Source of the DNA: DATGKD01 sp035294855
Lineage (GTDB): Bacteria > Actinomycetota > Acidimicrobiia > Acidimicrobiales > UBA8190
Assembly: GCA_035294855.1 (NCBI GenBank)
Contig: DATGKD010000020.1
Span: 1 to 18,748, forward strand
Length of the DNA: 18,748 nucleotides
Direction: 5' to 3'
Part shown: positions 1 to 7,403 of the stretch, in pieces
Layout: each line of letters begins with the position of its first letter
Position numbering within the stretch: the first letter of the stretch is position 1
The notes under the pieces: model-generated
Database searches by the model: none
Seen by the model: the letters and a program-made list of their open reading frames with translations, nothing else
Told to the model about the DNA's origin: nothing
Translations under genes and position numbers: made by a program

Positions 1-35
1 CGCGCCACCAACACAGCAAGGACCTTGTCCACGTG

Positions 36-338
36 TCAGACCTTGCGGATCTCCACGACCGCCGAGCGGGCCCGGCCGCTCCGCCGACCGAGCAGGTAGG
101 CCACGAGCACCACCAGCACGGCGACGGCGGCGGCACCCGCGAGCAACGTCGGCCGTGCCGTTTCGACGGTGTCGTCGAGGTCGCCCGCCATGTCGCGCAG
201 CTTGGCCTCGAGGTCGTCCCGGGTGATCCGCGTCCCCGTCCGGGTCCCGGCACGTGACCCCGTCCGTGTCCCGGTCAGGGTTCCCGTCACCGTCAGGCCC
301 GCTGCCAGGCCGATCACCCTCAGGATCGCCATCGTCAT
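36..338 (-). CDS. Small single-pass membrane protein with a tetrapeptide-repeat segment
   Basis: This encodes a 100-residue protein that I do not recognise by name. Residues 1-19 are mildly hydrophobic. Residues about 18-38 are a low-complexity repeat of the type [TA]-G-[TS]-R. Residues 40-62 look like a charged amphipathic helix, residues about 64-84 form a confident membrane segment, and the tail is short and basic (GRRSGRARSAVVEIRKV). The ATG at 338 overlaps the stop of the upstream holin-like gene (ATGA) and follows a GGAGG-like ribosome site, so the two genes are probably translationally coupled; a second ATG lies two codons inside. The coiled helix plus one TM plus basic tail resembles small actinobacterial envelope proteins found beside holin-like proteins, but the function is unknown. 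The repeat segment is encoded by a 12-bp tandem DNA repeat, so its length may vary between strains. Confidence 0.7.
   Translation of the reverse strand: MTMAILRVIGLAAGLTVTGTLTGTRTGSRAGTRTGTRITRDDLEAKLRDMAGDLDDTVETARPTLLAGAAAVAVLVVLVAYLLGRRSGRARSAVVEIRKV
229..288. repeat. Five tandem copies of a 12-bp minisatellite inside the small membrane protein gene
   Basis: Reading the plus strand, 229-240, 241-252, 253-264, 265-276 and 277-288 are imperfect copies of a unit close to CGKGTCCCGGTC. On the minus strand the unit encodes the four residues [TA]-G-[TS]-R. The period is exactly 12 bp, so gain or loss of copies keeps the reading frame. Confidence 0.75.
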
Positions 339-700
339 CGCCCTCCTCGCCGGTCGCCTCGGCTCCGCTTGGCCGCCGGTCCCTTCGTGATCCGCCAGGC
401 CGCCGTACCGATCACCAGTACGGCGAGCGCGGCGGTGATCACGTACGGCAGCCAGTTCAGGTTGCCGGCGAACGTGGTGCCGGTCTCGGTCTGCAGCGCA
501 CGCAGGGCGGCCAGGAGCAGGATCACGCCGCCCGAGGCGAGCGCCACGGAGCCCGCCACGCCGAAGGCAAGGAAACGACCCAGGCCCTTGAGAGGCTCCA
601 GCGTCTCCTGCTTGGCGTAGTCCACCACCAGCTGGACGAACTCGTTGCCGTCCTGGGTGAGACCGCCCCGGCCCGAGCGCCGACTCTGTTGTCCGGGCAC
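335..700 (-). CDS. Holin-like two-TM protein (Phage_holin_3_6 / DUF1469-like)
   Basis: This encodes a 121-residue protein with two membrane segments (about residues 43-69 and 82-103). They are preceded by an amphipathic stretch (EFVQLVVDYAKQETLEPLKG) and followed by a basic tail. The order of helix, TM, short loop, TM and basic tail is that of the actinobacterial 'phage holin family' proteins. These are usually chromosomal envelope proteins rather than lysis proteins. I chose the GTG at 700 because GGAGGAGGG lies directly upstream on the minus strand; the frame stays open further upstream, but that part is arginine/proline-rich and unlike a real N terminus. The gene overlaps the downstream small membrane protein by ATGA, suggesting a two-gene unit. 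The exact role is unknown. Confidence 0.8.
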   Translation of the reverse strand: MPGQQSRRSGRGGLTQDGNEFVQLVVDYAKQETLEPLKGLGRFLAFGVAGSVALASGGVILLLAALRALQTETGTTFAGNLNWLPYVITAALAVLVIGTAAWRITKGPAAKRSRGDRRGGR

Positions 701-871
701 AACCCTCCTCCGCCGCTGGAACTGCCTGGGGAATTGCCCGCCACGAACGCCGAGCGATGCGACGGGCACACCCTCCGGCGGGGCGTCATCCTCCCCCGAC
801 CCGCTGCGGCCTGGCAAGCACGACCGGGCCCCGGCCGGGCGCCAGGTGCGCCGGCGTCGCCCGGTGGGAGC

Positions 872-1276
872 TCAGTCCCGTTCGGACAACAAGTACGTGG
901 AGCTGGCCTTGGCCACCATCCGGCCCGAGCCGTCGGTGACCTCGGCCTCCACGAAGGCGACGCGGGCCCCGCCCGAGACGACCCGCGACGTGCAGGTGAG
1001 CGAACCACCGGGCCGCACCGGCGCCAGGAAGCTGACCTTCAGCTCGGCGTTGGCGGACCACACCTTGCGGCCCCGGGCCCACGTGACGGTCGCCGCCCCC
1101 ATCGCCGAGTCGCAGCAGGCGGCCAGGAACCCGCCCTGGATGACACCGATCGGATTGGTGAAGCGCTCGTCGGCCGGCATCTTCCACACGGTCGTGCCGG
1201 GCTCGGACTTGTCGACGCACACCATGCCGAGGGTGAGGTCGCAGTTCGGGGGCACCTGCACCCTCGGGTCGGCCAT
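872..1276 (-). CDS. PaaI-family hotdog-fold thioesterase
   Basis: This encodes a 134-residue protein with the features of the PaaI/YbgC hotdog superfamily, which hydrolyses acyl-CoA thioesters. The signature region is NPIGVIQGGFLAACCDSAMG (residues 41-60), the long central helix lined with the active site. It is followed by strand segments such as VWSANAELKVSFLAPVRPG and the last strand MVAKASSTYLLSE. In many PaaI proteins a histidine precedes the GG pair; here it is glutamine 48, and Asp56 is kept, so this is a QGG variant. The ATG at 1276 starts the conserved region, and a TACGGT hexamer lies 9 nt upstream. The gene is divergent from the FIST protein. A role in clearing acyl-CoA is the family inference; the substrate cannot be read from the sequence. 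Confidence 0.85.
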   Translation of the reverse strand: MADPRVQVPPNCDLTLGMVCVDKSEPGTTVWKMPADERFTNPIGVIQGGFLAACCDSAMGAATVTWARGRKVWSANAELKVSFLAPVRPGGSLTCTSRVVSGGARVAFVEAEVTDGSGRMVAKASSTYLLSERD

Positions 1277-1285
1277 GTGGCCGCC

Positions 1286-1291
1286 ACCGTA
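1286..1291 (-). promoter_or_regulatory. Putative -10 element of the thioesterase gene
   Basis: TACGGT on the minus strand ends 9 nt before the ATG at 1276, so the transcript would have almost no 5' leader. No convincing -35 hexamer is visible. The same hexamer stands 7 nt before the tkt start. Confidence 0.35.
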
Positions 1292-1315
1292 CCGTCCGTT
1301 CCCCACCCCGTCGGG

Positions 1316-1327
1316 CGGTTCGAACCG
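1316..1327. promoter_or_regulatory. Perfect 12-bp palindrome, candidate operator
   Basis: CGGTTCGAACCG is self-complementary over all 12 bases. It lies in the divergent thioesterase/FIST control region, just upstream of where the thioesterase -35 would fall. The bound protein is unknown. Confidence 0.4.
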
Positions 1328-1330
1328 ACC

Positions 1331-1370
1331 GGAGCCGATCGGAGCCGATCGGAGCCGCACGGAGCCGGCC
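1331..1370. repeat. Four tandem 10-bp repeats in the divergent control region
   Basis: 1331-1340 and 1341-1350 are identical GGAGCCGATC units. 1351-1360 (GGAGCCGCAC) and 1361-1370 (GGAGCCGGCC) are degenerate copies. The block 1321-1330 matches the unit at 7 of 10 positions. A 10-bp period puts the copies on one face of the helix, immediately upstream of the FIST gene's putative -10. Confidence 0.7.
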
Positions 1371-1383
1371 CCGATGGCGGCGG

Positions 1384-1389
1384 TAGGGT
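1384..1389 (+). promoter_or_regulatory. Putative -10 element of the FIST gene
   Basis: TAGGGT lies 8 nt before the GTG at 1398. This spacing fits a leaderless or near-leaderless transcript and supports the GTG over the ATG at 1416, which has no ribosome site. Confidence 0.35.
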
Positions 1390-1397
1390 CGACGTCA

Positions 1398-2567
1398 GTG
1401 CCCTTCGCGTCGGCGATGAGCGAGCACCCGATCACGGCGCATGCGGTGGGCGAGGTCGCAGGCGAGGTCCTCGAGCGCATCGGGGAGCGACCCGACCTCG
1501 CCGTCGCCTTCGTCACGCCTCCGCACGCCGGTGCGCTCGAGGACGTCATGCGCACGGTCGAGGAGGTGCTCCATCCTCTCGTCTCCTTCGGCTGTGCGGC
1601 GGAGTCGGTGCTCGGTCCTCACCGGGAGGTGGAGCAGACCGCGGCCGTGGCGCTCTTCGCGGGCATCACCGGCCCGCTCCTGCCGCTCGCCCTCGACGCC
1701 CAGCCGGGGGGGCCCGACGAGCCCGCCCGCTTACGAGGGTGGCCGGAGGACGTCCCCTTCGATCCCCAGGCCGTCCTCCTCGTGGCCGACCCCTACAGCT
1801 TCCCCACCGAGGGGTTCCTCGCTTGGGCCCAATCCGAGCTGCCCGACGTGCCCGTCGTCGGGGGCATGGCCTCCGCCGCCCGGGGCCCGGGCGGCAACCG
1901 GCTCGCGCTCGGGACGCGTACGCGCACGGCCGGGGCCGTGGGCGCCTTGCTCGGCCCGGGTGCCGGTCTGGAGACGGTGGTGTCGCAGGGATGCCGCCCC
2001 TTCGGGCACCCCCTGGTGGTGACCAAAGCCGAGGACAACGTCATCTTCGAACTGGCGGGCCGTCCCGCTCTCGAGCGGCTGGTGGCCCAGGCTCACGAGT
2101 CGTTGTCGGAGTCGGAGGTGGCGCTGCTCGAGATGGGGGGACTGCATCTCGGCCGGGTGATCGACGAGCACCGCGTGTCGTTCGGCCCGGGCGACTTCCT
2201 CGTGCGCAACGTGGTCGGCGCGGACCGGTCGCTCGGGGCGATCGCCGTCACCGATGTGGTGCCGGTCGGGACGACCGTGCAATTCCATCTCCGCGACGCA
2301 GCCAGCGCGGACGAGGACCTGCACCGCCTGGTGGACGGGCACCGCGCCGACGGCGCCCTCGTGTTCACGTGCAACGGCCGGGGCACGCGCTTGTTCGGCG
2401 AGCCGCACCACGACGTGCGCGTCCTGTCCGAGCACCTGGGAAATGTCCCGATGGCCGGCTGCTTCGCCGCGGGTGAGCTCGGTCCCGTGGGAGGTCGCAA
2501 TTTCGTCCACGGATTCACCGCGTCGGTGGCGCTCTTCTGTGACCCCGCCGGCGCGCGACTGTCGTGA
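1398..2567 (+). CDS. FIST N-terminal / FIST C-terminal domain sensory protein
   Basis: This encodes 389 residues from the GTG at 1398 (383 from the ATG at 1416). The N-terminal half has the FIST_N pattern, with alternating strands and helices, DLAVAFVTPPHAG early on and PVVGGMASAARGPGG near residues 151-165. The C-terminal half ends with the hallmark FIST_C stretch around residues 351-366 (MAGCFAAGELGPVGG), followed by NFVHGFTASVALF. FIST domains are intracellular ligand-sensing modules thought to bind small molecules such as amino acids, and are often joined to kinases or methyl-accepting proteins. Here there is no output domain, no membrane segment and no adjacent kinase, so the protein may act alone or in trans. 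It sits alone between a divergent thioesterase gene and the sugar-phosphate operon. Confidence 0.85.
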   Translation: MPFASAMSEHPITAHAVGEVAGEVLERIGERPDLAVAFVTPPHAGALEDVMRTVEEVLHPLVSFGCAAESVLGPHREVEQTAAVALFAGITGPLLPLALDAQPGGPDEPARLRGWPEDVPFDPQAVLLVADPYSFPTEGFLAWAQSELPDVPVVGGMASAARGPGGNRLALGTRTRTAGAVGALLGPGAGLETVVSQGCRPFGHPLVVTKAEDNVIFELAGRPALERLVAQAHESLSESEVALLEMGGLHLGRVIDEHRVSFGPGDFLVRNVVGADRSLGAIAVTDVVPVGTTVQFHLRDAASADEDLHRLVDGHRADGALVFTCNGRGTRLFGEPHHDVRVLSEHLGNVPMAGCFAAGELGPVGGRNFVHGFTASVALFCDPAGARLS

Positions 2568-2577
2568 TGTTGCGCCT

Positions 2578-2622
2578 GTGCCCGCCGAATCGGTGCCCGG
2601 CGGATCAGTGCCGGCCGAACCC
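2578..2622. repeat. Three imperfect 15-bp tandem repeats between FIST gene and tkt
   Basis: 2578-2592 (GTGCCCGCCGAATCG), 2593-2607 (GTGCCCGGCGGATCA) and 2608-2622 (GTGCCGGCCGAACCC) each match the first copy at 12 or more of 15 positions. They fill the middle of the 103-bp gap upstream of the tkt promoter. Confidence 0.5.
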
Positions 2623-2657
2623 CGTGCCCAGCGGGTGGGCTGAGTTGGAGGAGCGGG

Positions 2658-2663
2658 TACGGT
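2658..2663 (+). promoter_or_regulatory. Putative -10 element for the pentose phosphate operon
   Basis: TACGGT is followed by exactly 7 nt and then the tkt GTG start at 2671, the arrangement expected for a leaderless mRNA. The nearest purine-rich ribosome-like site (GGAGGAG at 2647-2653) is too far from the start codon to serve well. No clear -35 is seen. Confidence 0.4.
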
Positions 2664-2670
2664 TCCAAAG

Positions 2671-4680
2671 GTGACCGACGGGGAGCTCGAGCAACTCGGC
2701 ATCAACGTCATCCGGGGCCTGGCGATGGACGCGCCCCAGAAGGCCAATTCGGGGCATCCCGGTACGGCCATGGCGCTGGCGCCGCTGGCGCACGTGCTCT
2801 TCACACGCGTCATGCGGCACGATCCCAGCGATCCGGGCTGGCCCGACCGCGACCGCTTCATCCTGTCCAACGGCCACGCGTCGATCCTGCTGTACTCGAT
2901 GCTGTACCTCACCGGCTACGGGCTGACCCTCGACGACCTCAAGCAGTTCCGCCAGTGGGGCAGCCGCACACCCGGGCACCCCGAGGCCCATCGCGCGTCG
3001 GGTATCGAGGTCACCACCGGGCCGCTCGGGCAGGGATTCGCCAACGGCGTCGGCATGGGCGTCGCCGAACGGTGGCTGCGGGCGCGCTTCGGTCCGGACG
3101 TGGTCGACCATCACACGTTCGTGATCTGCTCCGACGGCGACCTGATGGAGGGCATCAGCCACGAGGCGGGTTCCCTCGCGGGACACCTCGGTCTCGGGCG
3201 GCTCGTCTACGTGTACGACGACAACCACATCTCGATCGACGGGCCTACGGAGTTGGCGTACACCGACGACGTCGTCGGGCGCTTCACCGCGTACGGCTGG
3301 CACGCCGAGAACATCGGTGAGGTCGCCAACGACACCGCCGCACTGGAAGCCGCGCTCCGGCGCGCCATGGCCGAAGAGGACCGGCCGTCGATCATCGTCC
3401 TGCGCAGCCACATCGGCTGGCCGTCGCCACACAAGACCGACACCGCGTCGGCACACGGCGACCCGCTCGGCGACGACGAGATCCGCGCCACCAAGGAGAT
3501 CCTCGGCCTACCCCCCGGAGAGTCGTTCTACGTGCCGGACGAGGTGGTCGACTTCTACCGGCGTTGCATCGAGCGGGGCCAGGACCTGCGCCGGCAGTGG
3601 CAGACGCGCTTCGACGCTTGGGACGGGGACCGCGCCGCGTGGCAAGCCTGTCAGGACGGGCGCGGCCTCGAAGGCTGGGCCCAGAAGCTCCCGGTGTTCG
3701 AAGCGGGCACCAAGCTCGCCACGCGACGCGCCCTCAACCAGTGCATCACCGCGACGGCCGACCTCATCCCCGGGCTCATGGCGGGAGCCGCCGACCTGAC
3801 CGGGAACACCGGCATGGCGCTCAAGGAGAGCGTCGCGCAGTCCCGCGAGCATCCCGCGGGCGACCAGCTCCATTACGGGATCCGCGAGCACGCGATGGCC
3901 GCGGCCATGACAGGAATGGCCGCGCACGGCGGGATCCTCCCCGTCGGCGGGACGTTCTTCATCTTCAGCGACTACATGCGCCCCGCCGTGCGCCTGGCCG
4001 CGTTGACGGGCACGCACGTCATCTACTCGTGGACGCACGACTCCGTGGGCCTGGGCGAGGACGGGCCCACGCACCAACCGGTGGAGCACCTGGCCGCCAT
4101 GCGCGCCATGCCCAACCTGCGCCTCATCCGCCCCGCCGACGCCAACGAGACCGCGCACGCCTGGCGCATCGCCGTCGACTGCGACGGCCCCACCGGCCTC
4201 GTCCTCAGCCGCCAGGACGTCCCGGTCCTGGAGGGGACCGCCGACGCTGCCGACGGCGTCGCCCGGGGCGGCTACGTCCTCGTCGACTGCGCCGGGCCCC
4301 CCGAGCTCGTTCTCGTCGGCACCGGCTCCGAGGTGGGCGTGTGCGTCGCCGCGGCGCGCCTGTTGGCGTCGCCCGAGCCGGGCATCGACGACGAGCCCGT
4401 CGCGGTGCGCGTGGTGTCGCTGCCCTCGTGGGACCTGTTCGCCGCGCAGGGACCGGACTACCGCGCCAGGGTCATCCCCCCTGCCACACCGTGTCTGGCG
4501 GTGGAAGCCGCCGCGTCACTCGGATGGGAACGGTACGCAGACGACGTCGTGGCCATCGACCACTTCGGCGCGTCCGCGCCGGGCCGGGTGGTGCTGACCG
4601 AGTTCGGCTACACGCCCGACAACGTGGCCGCCCGCGCACGCGCCCTGCTCGCGCGTCGACCCGACGCGCCGTCAACCTGA
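2671..4680 (+). CDS. tkt: Transketolase
   Basis: This encodes 669 residues, the usual full length. Transketolase uses thiamine diphosphate (ThDP) to move two-carbon ketol units between sugar phosphates in the non-oxidative pentose phosphate pathway. Visible motifs in order are SGHPG (27-31), GHPE (102-105), TTGPLGQG (115-122), the ThDP/metal motif SDGDLMEG (154-161) with DDNHISIDG (183-191), and the histidine-containing HKTDTASAHGDP. In the pyrimidine domain, GIREHAM carries the cofactor-activating glutamate (E406), followed by FSDYMRPAVRLAALT, THDSVGLGEDGPTHQP and DANETAHAW. The gene starts with GTG and heads an eight-gene cluster; tal follows after 52 nt. It is likely transcribed from the TACGGT element upstream. 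The assignment is secure. Confidence 0.97.
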   Translation: MTDGELEQLGINVIRGLAMDAPQKANSGHPGTAMALAPLAHVLFTRVMRHDPSDPGWPDRDRFILSNGHASILLYSMLYLTGYGLTLDDLKQFRQWGSRTPGHPEAHRASGIEVTTGPLGQGFANGVGMGVAERWLRARFGPDVVDHHTFVICSDGDLMEGISHEAGSLAGHLGLGRLVYVYDDNHISIDGPTELAYTDDVVGRFTAYGWHAENIGEVANDTAALEAALRRAMAEEDRPSIIVLRSHIGWPSPHKTDTASAHGDPLGDDEIRATKEILGLPPGESFYVPDEVVDFYRRCIERGQDLRRQWQTRFDAWDGDRAAWQACQDGRGLEGWAQKLPVFEAGTKLATRRALNQCITATADLIPGLMAGAADLTGNTGMALKESVAQSREHPAGDQLHYGIREHAMAAAMTGMAAHGGILPVGGTFFIFSDYMRPAVRLAALTGTHVIYSWTHDSVGLGEDGPTHQPVEHLAAMRAMPNLRLIRPADANETAHAWRIAVDCDGPTGLVLSRQDVPVLEGTADAADGVARGGYVLVDCAGPPELVLVGTGSEVGVCVAAARLLASPEPGIDDEPVAVRVVSLPSWDLFAAQGPDYRARVIPPATPCLAVEAAASLGWERYADDVVAIDHFGASAPGRVVLTEFGYTPDNVAARARALLARRPDAPST

Positions 4681-4732
4681 GAAGCGCACCCAGGCCGTCC
4701 GGCTCCGTGCCGGCGCGGCGGAAGGGAGCACC

Positions 4733-5857
4733 ATGACCAAGCTGCAGGAGCTCTACGAGCAGCAGGGCCAGAGCCCCTGGCTCGACAACATGCGGCGCAG
4801 CTACCTGCGCACCGGACGGCTGCGCGCCTACGTGGACGACGGGATCCGGGGGGTGACGTCGAACCCGACCATCTTCACCAAGGCGATCGAGTCGGGGGAC
4901 TACGACGAACAGATCGCCGACCTTCTCGCCTCCCGCGGCGTCGAGGACACCTACTGGGAACTCGTCATCGACGACATCACCGATGCCCTCGGCGTCCTGC
5001 GGACCGTGTACGACAGCTCGGACGGCGCCGACGGCTTCGTGTCGCTCGAGGTGGCGCCCGGGCTGGCGCACGACACGGCGGGCACGATCGCCGCGGCCCG
5101 CCATTTCCACGAGCGCATCGCCCGACCGAACCTCCTCGTCAAGATCCCCGCCACCGCCGAGGGCGTCCCCGCCGTCCGGGCGATGATCGGCGAGGGCCGC
5201 AACATCAACATCACCTTGCTGTTCAGCCTGGAGCGCTACGCCGAGGTCATCGAGGCCTACATCGGGGGGCTGGAGGACTTCGTCGCCTCGGGAGCAGATG
5301 ACCTGTCACAGGTGAAGAGCGTGGCGTCGTTCTTCGTGAGCCGCGTCGACACCGAGGTCGACCGGAGACTCACCACTCTGGCCGAACAGGACGGCACGCG
5401 TGCCGAGTCGCTCCAGGCGCTGCAGGGCACGGCCGCCGTCGCCCAGGCCCGGCAGGCGTACCAGCTCTTCCGGTCACGGTTCACGGGCAAGCGCTGGGAA
5501 GCGCTCGCGGCACGCGGGGCGCACCTGCAGCGCCCGCTGTGGGCGTCGACGTCGACGAAGAACCCCGCCTACCCGGACCTCGCCTACGTCGACAGCCTGA
5601 TCGGCCCCGACACCATCAACACCATGCCCGACGACACCATCGCCGCGTTCGCCGACCATGGCGTCGTGGCGCGCACCATCGACCTCGAGCCCGAGCGTGA
5701 CCGGGCCGCCCTGGAGTCCCTGGAATCGGCGGGCGTGGACATGGGCTCGGTGGCGCGCACGTTGGAGGACGAAGGCGTCGCCAGCTTCGCCAAGTCCTTC
5801 GACGAGCTCATGCAGTCCCTGTCCGACAAGGCGAATGCCCTGTCGTCGGGGCACTGA
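4733..5857 (+). CDS. tal: Transaldolase (long actinobacterial/fusion type)
   Basis: This encodes 374 residues. Transaldolase transfers a dihydroxyacetone unit between sugar phosphates through a lysine Schiff base. GVTSNPTIF (40-48) is the N-terminal signature, LLVKIPATAEG contains the Schiff-base lysine (K137), and NINITLLFSLERY (157-169), SVASFFVSRVD (196-206) and STSTKNPAYPD follow. The ATG at 4733 has an AGGGAG ribosome site about 6 nt upstream. This roughly 370-residue type is the one that occurs fused to phosphoglucose isomerase in several phyla. Here the TGA at 5855-5857 is followed by three codons and then the pgi ATG in the same frame, so the pair looks like an unfused form of that fusion. 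Tal works with Tkt, encoded just upstream. Confidence 0.96.
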   Translation: MTKLQELYEQQGQSPWLDNMRRSYLRTGRLRAYVDDGIRGVTSNPTIFTKAIESGDYDEQIADLLASRGVEDTYWELVIDDITDALGVLRTVYDSSDGADGFVSLEVAPGLAHDTAGTIAAARHFHERIARPNLLVKIPATAEGVPAVRAMIGEGRNINITLLFSLERYAEVIEAYIGGLEDFVASGADDLSQVKSVASFFVSRVDTEVDRRLTTLAEQDGTRAESLQALQGTAAVAQARQAYQLFRSRFTGKRWEALAARGAHLQRPLWASTSTKNPAYPDLAYVDSLIGPDTINTMPDDTIAAFADHGVVARTIDLEPERDRAALESLESAGVDMGSVARTLEDEGVASFAKSFDELMQSLSDKANALSSGH

Positions 5858-5866
5858 CCCGAGCCG

Positions 5867-7288
5867 ATGACCGACGAATCCACACCCACGGCCGACGCCG
5901 GCGCGGTGAGCGACGACGCCCACTCGCTCGTGACGCGCCTGCTCGCCCGGGACGCCAGCTTGTGGCCGCCAGGCAACGTGTCAGCCAACCGTCTCGGATG
6001 GCTCGACTCCCCGAGGCGCATGATCGCGGACGCAGGCGAGCTCGCCGCGTGGGCCGACGGCATCGGCCAGCCGAAGATCGTGCTCCTCGGCATGGGTGGC
6101 TCGTCCCTCGGCCCTGAGGTGCTCGAGTCGGTGCGCGCCAGTCTCGACCCGAACGGGACGTCCCGGCGCCGGCTCCAGGTGTGTGACACCACCCATCCGG
6201 CGACGGTCGGCGCGCTCGACCTCTCCGATGCATTCGTCCTCGTGTCGTCCAAGTCGGGTACGACCCTCGAGCCCAACGCGCTCCTCGCCCACGCGTGGGC
6301 GCAGATGTCGGACCCGTCGCGCTACGCGGCGATCACCGACCCCGGCACCCCCCTCGCCAAGCTGGCGGCCGAGCGCGGGTTCGCCCGTTGCTTCGAGAAC
6401 CCTCCCGACATCGGCGGCCGGTACTCGGTCTTGTCGTACTTCGGCATGGTGCCCGCCGCCCTCATCGGCTACGACGTCACCGAGCTCTGCGAGCGCGCCC
6501 TCGGTGCCGACCTCGACGAGGCCGCCGGGCTCGGCATGACGATGGGCGAAGAAGCCCGCGACGGGCGTGACAAGGTCACGGTCGTCGTCCCCCCCGCTTA
6601 CGGCTCGTTCGGCCTGTGGGTCGAGCAGCTCATCGCCGAGTCGACGGGCAAGCACGGCACGGGCTGCGTCCCCGTGCCGACCGTCGAGCCCGAGGACGGT
6701 CCCGACCGCCACGTCGTGCCCCTGCACCCCCGGGACGCGGGCGACCTCGGCGAGCAGTTCTTCCGCTGGGAGGTGGCGACTGCGCTGTGCGGGCACGTGC
6801 TCGGCATCGACCCGTTCGACGAGCCGAACGTCGCCGAGTCCAAGAAGAACACCAACGACGTGCTGGGGAGCCTGCCGCTCCCCGAGGTGGCGACGAGCCC
6901 GCCGGCGGGTGTGCTCGGGTGGCTCGCGGAGACCGTGCGGCCGGGCGACTACGTGTCGCTCCAGGCGTACGTGCCGTTCGGGCGCGACGCCGAGCTCGAA
7001 GCACTGCGGAGGAAGGTGCGCGACCACCTGGGCGGGATGGCCGTCACCGCCGGATACGGCCCGCGCTTCTTGCACTCCACCGGCCAGCTCCACAAGGGCG
7101 GGCCCAATACCGTCGTCGCCGTCCAGATCGTGTCTGCCGGCGCGGCGCCGGAGGTGCCGGTCCCCGGTTTCGGGTACGACTTCGGCACGCTCATCGCCGC
7201 CCAGTCGATCGGCGACCACCGCAGCCTGGAAGCGCACGAGCGCCGCGTGTTCCGGGTGGCGGTGGACGCGCTCGCGGACATCGCCTGA
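5867..7288 (+). CDS. pgi: Glucose-6-phosphate isomerase (tal-pgi fusion type)
   Basis: This encodes 473 residues. It interconverts glucose-6-phosphate and fructose-6-phosphate and links glycolysis to the pentose phosphate pathway. The sugar-phosphate isomerase (SIS) fold is shown by GMGGSSLGPEV (75-85), the phosphate loop SSKSGTTLEPN (127-137), GGRYSVLSYFG (183-193), QLIAESTGKHGTG (254-266) with a conserved glutamate, and HSTGQLHKGGPN near the C terminus. The N-terminal stretch ARDASLW...NRLGWLDSP resembles the junction region of bifunctional transaldolase/isomerases rather than a classical 550-residue PGI. The ATG is 9 nt after the tal stop and in the same frame; no good ribosome site precedes it, so coupled re-initiation after tal is likely. 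A 115-nt gap separates it from gnd. Confidence 0.94.
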   Translation: MTDESTPTADAGAVSDDAHSLVTRLLARDASLWPPGNVSANRLGWLDSPRRMIADAGELAAWADGIGQPKIVLLGMGGSSLGPEVLESVRASLDPNGTSRRRLQVCDTTHPATVGALDLSDAFVLVSSKSGTTLEPNALLAHAWAQMSDPSRYAAITDPGTPLAKLAAERGFARCFENPPDIGGRYSVLSYFGMVPAALIGYDVTELCERALGADLDEAAGLGMTMGEEARDGRDKVTVVVPPAYGSFGLWVEQLIAESTGKHGTGCVPVPTVEPEDGPDRHVVPLHPRDAGDLGEQFFRWEVATALCGHVLGIDPFDEPNVAESKKNTNDVLGSLPLPEVATSPPAGVLGWLAETVRPGDYVSLQAYVPFGRDAELEALRRKVRDHLGGMAVTAGYGPRFLHSTGQLHKGGPNTVVAVQIVSAGAAPEVPVPGFGYDFGTLIAAQSIGDHRSLEAHERRVFRVAVDALADIA

Positions 7289-7403
7289 GTCGGCCCCGCA
7301 GCGTCGGCGAGCACGCCAACGGTCGACAGGCGGCGGGGGCCCGACGGCCTTCCGCACAGGCGCGCGGTCCGGTTGGAACGAAAGGGTCAGGAAAGGGGCA
7401 GGG

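Noticed and set aside
335..817. A 160-residue version of the holin-like protein starting at 817
   Set aside because: The extra 39 residues are low-complexity and the strong GGAGGAGGG site stands right before the GTG at 700.
1331..1370. CRISPR-like array
   Set aside because: The 10-bp units are contiguous with no spacers, so this is a short tandem repeat.
254..2476. A very long open frame of 740 codons on the plus strand across the first genes
   Set aside because: It is arginine/proline/glycine-rich with no recognisable domain and runs antisense or out of frame to the holin-like, thioesterase and FIST genes. Such frames are expected in GC-rich DNA.
5855..5857. The tal stop codon as a simple sequencing error in a real tal-pgi fusion
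   Set aside because: It cannot be ruled out, but pgi has its own ATG immediately downstream and both proteins have natural ends, so two genes are the safer call.
5584..6276. A 230-codon minus-strand frame across the tal-pgi junction
   Set aside because: It is serine/arginine-rich, lacks a plausible ribosome site and covers two well-supported plus-strand genes.
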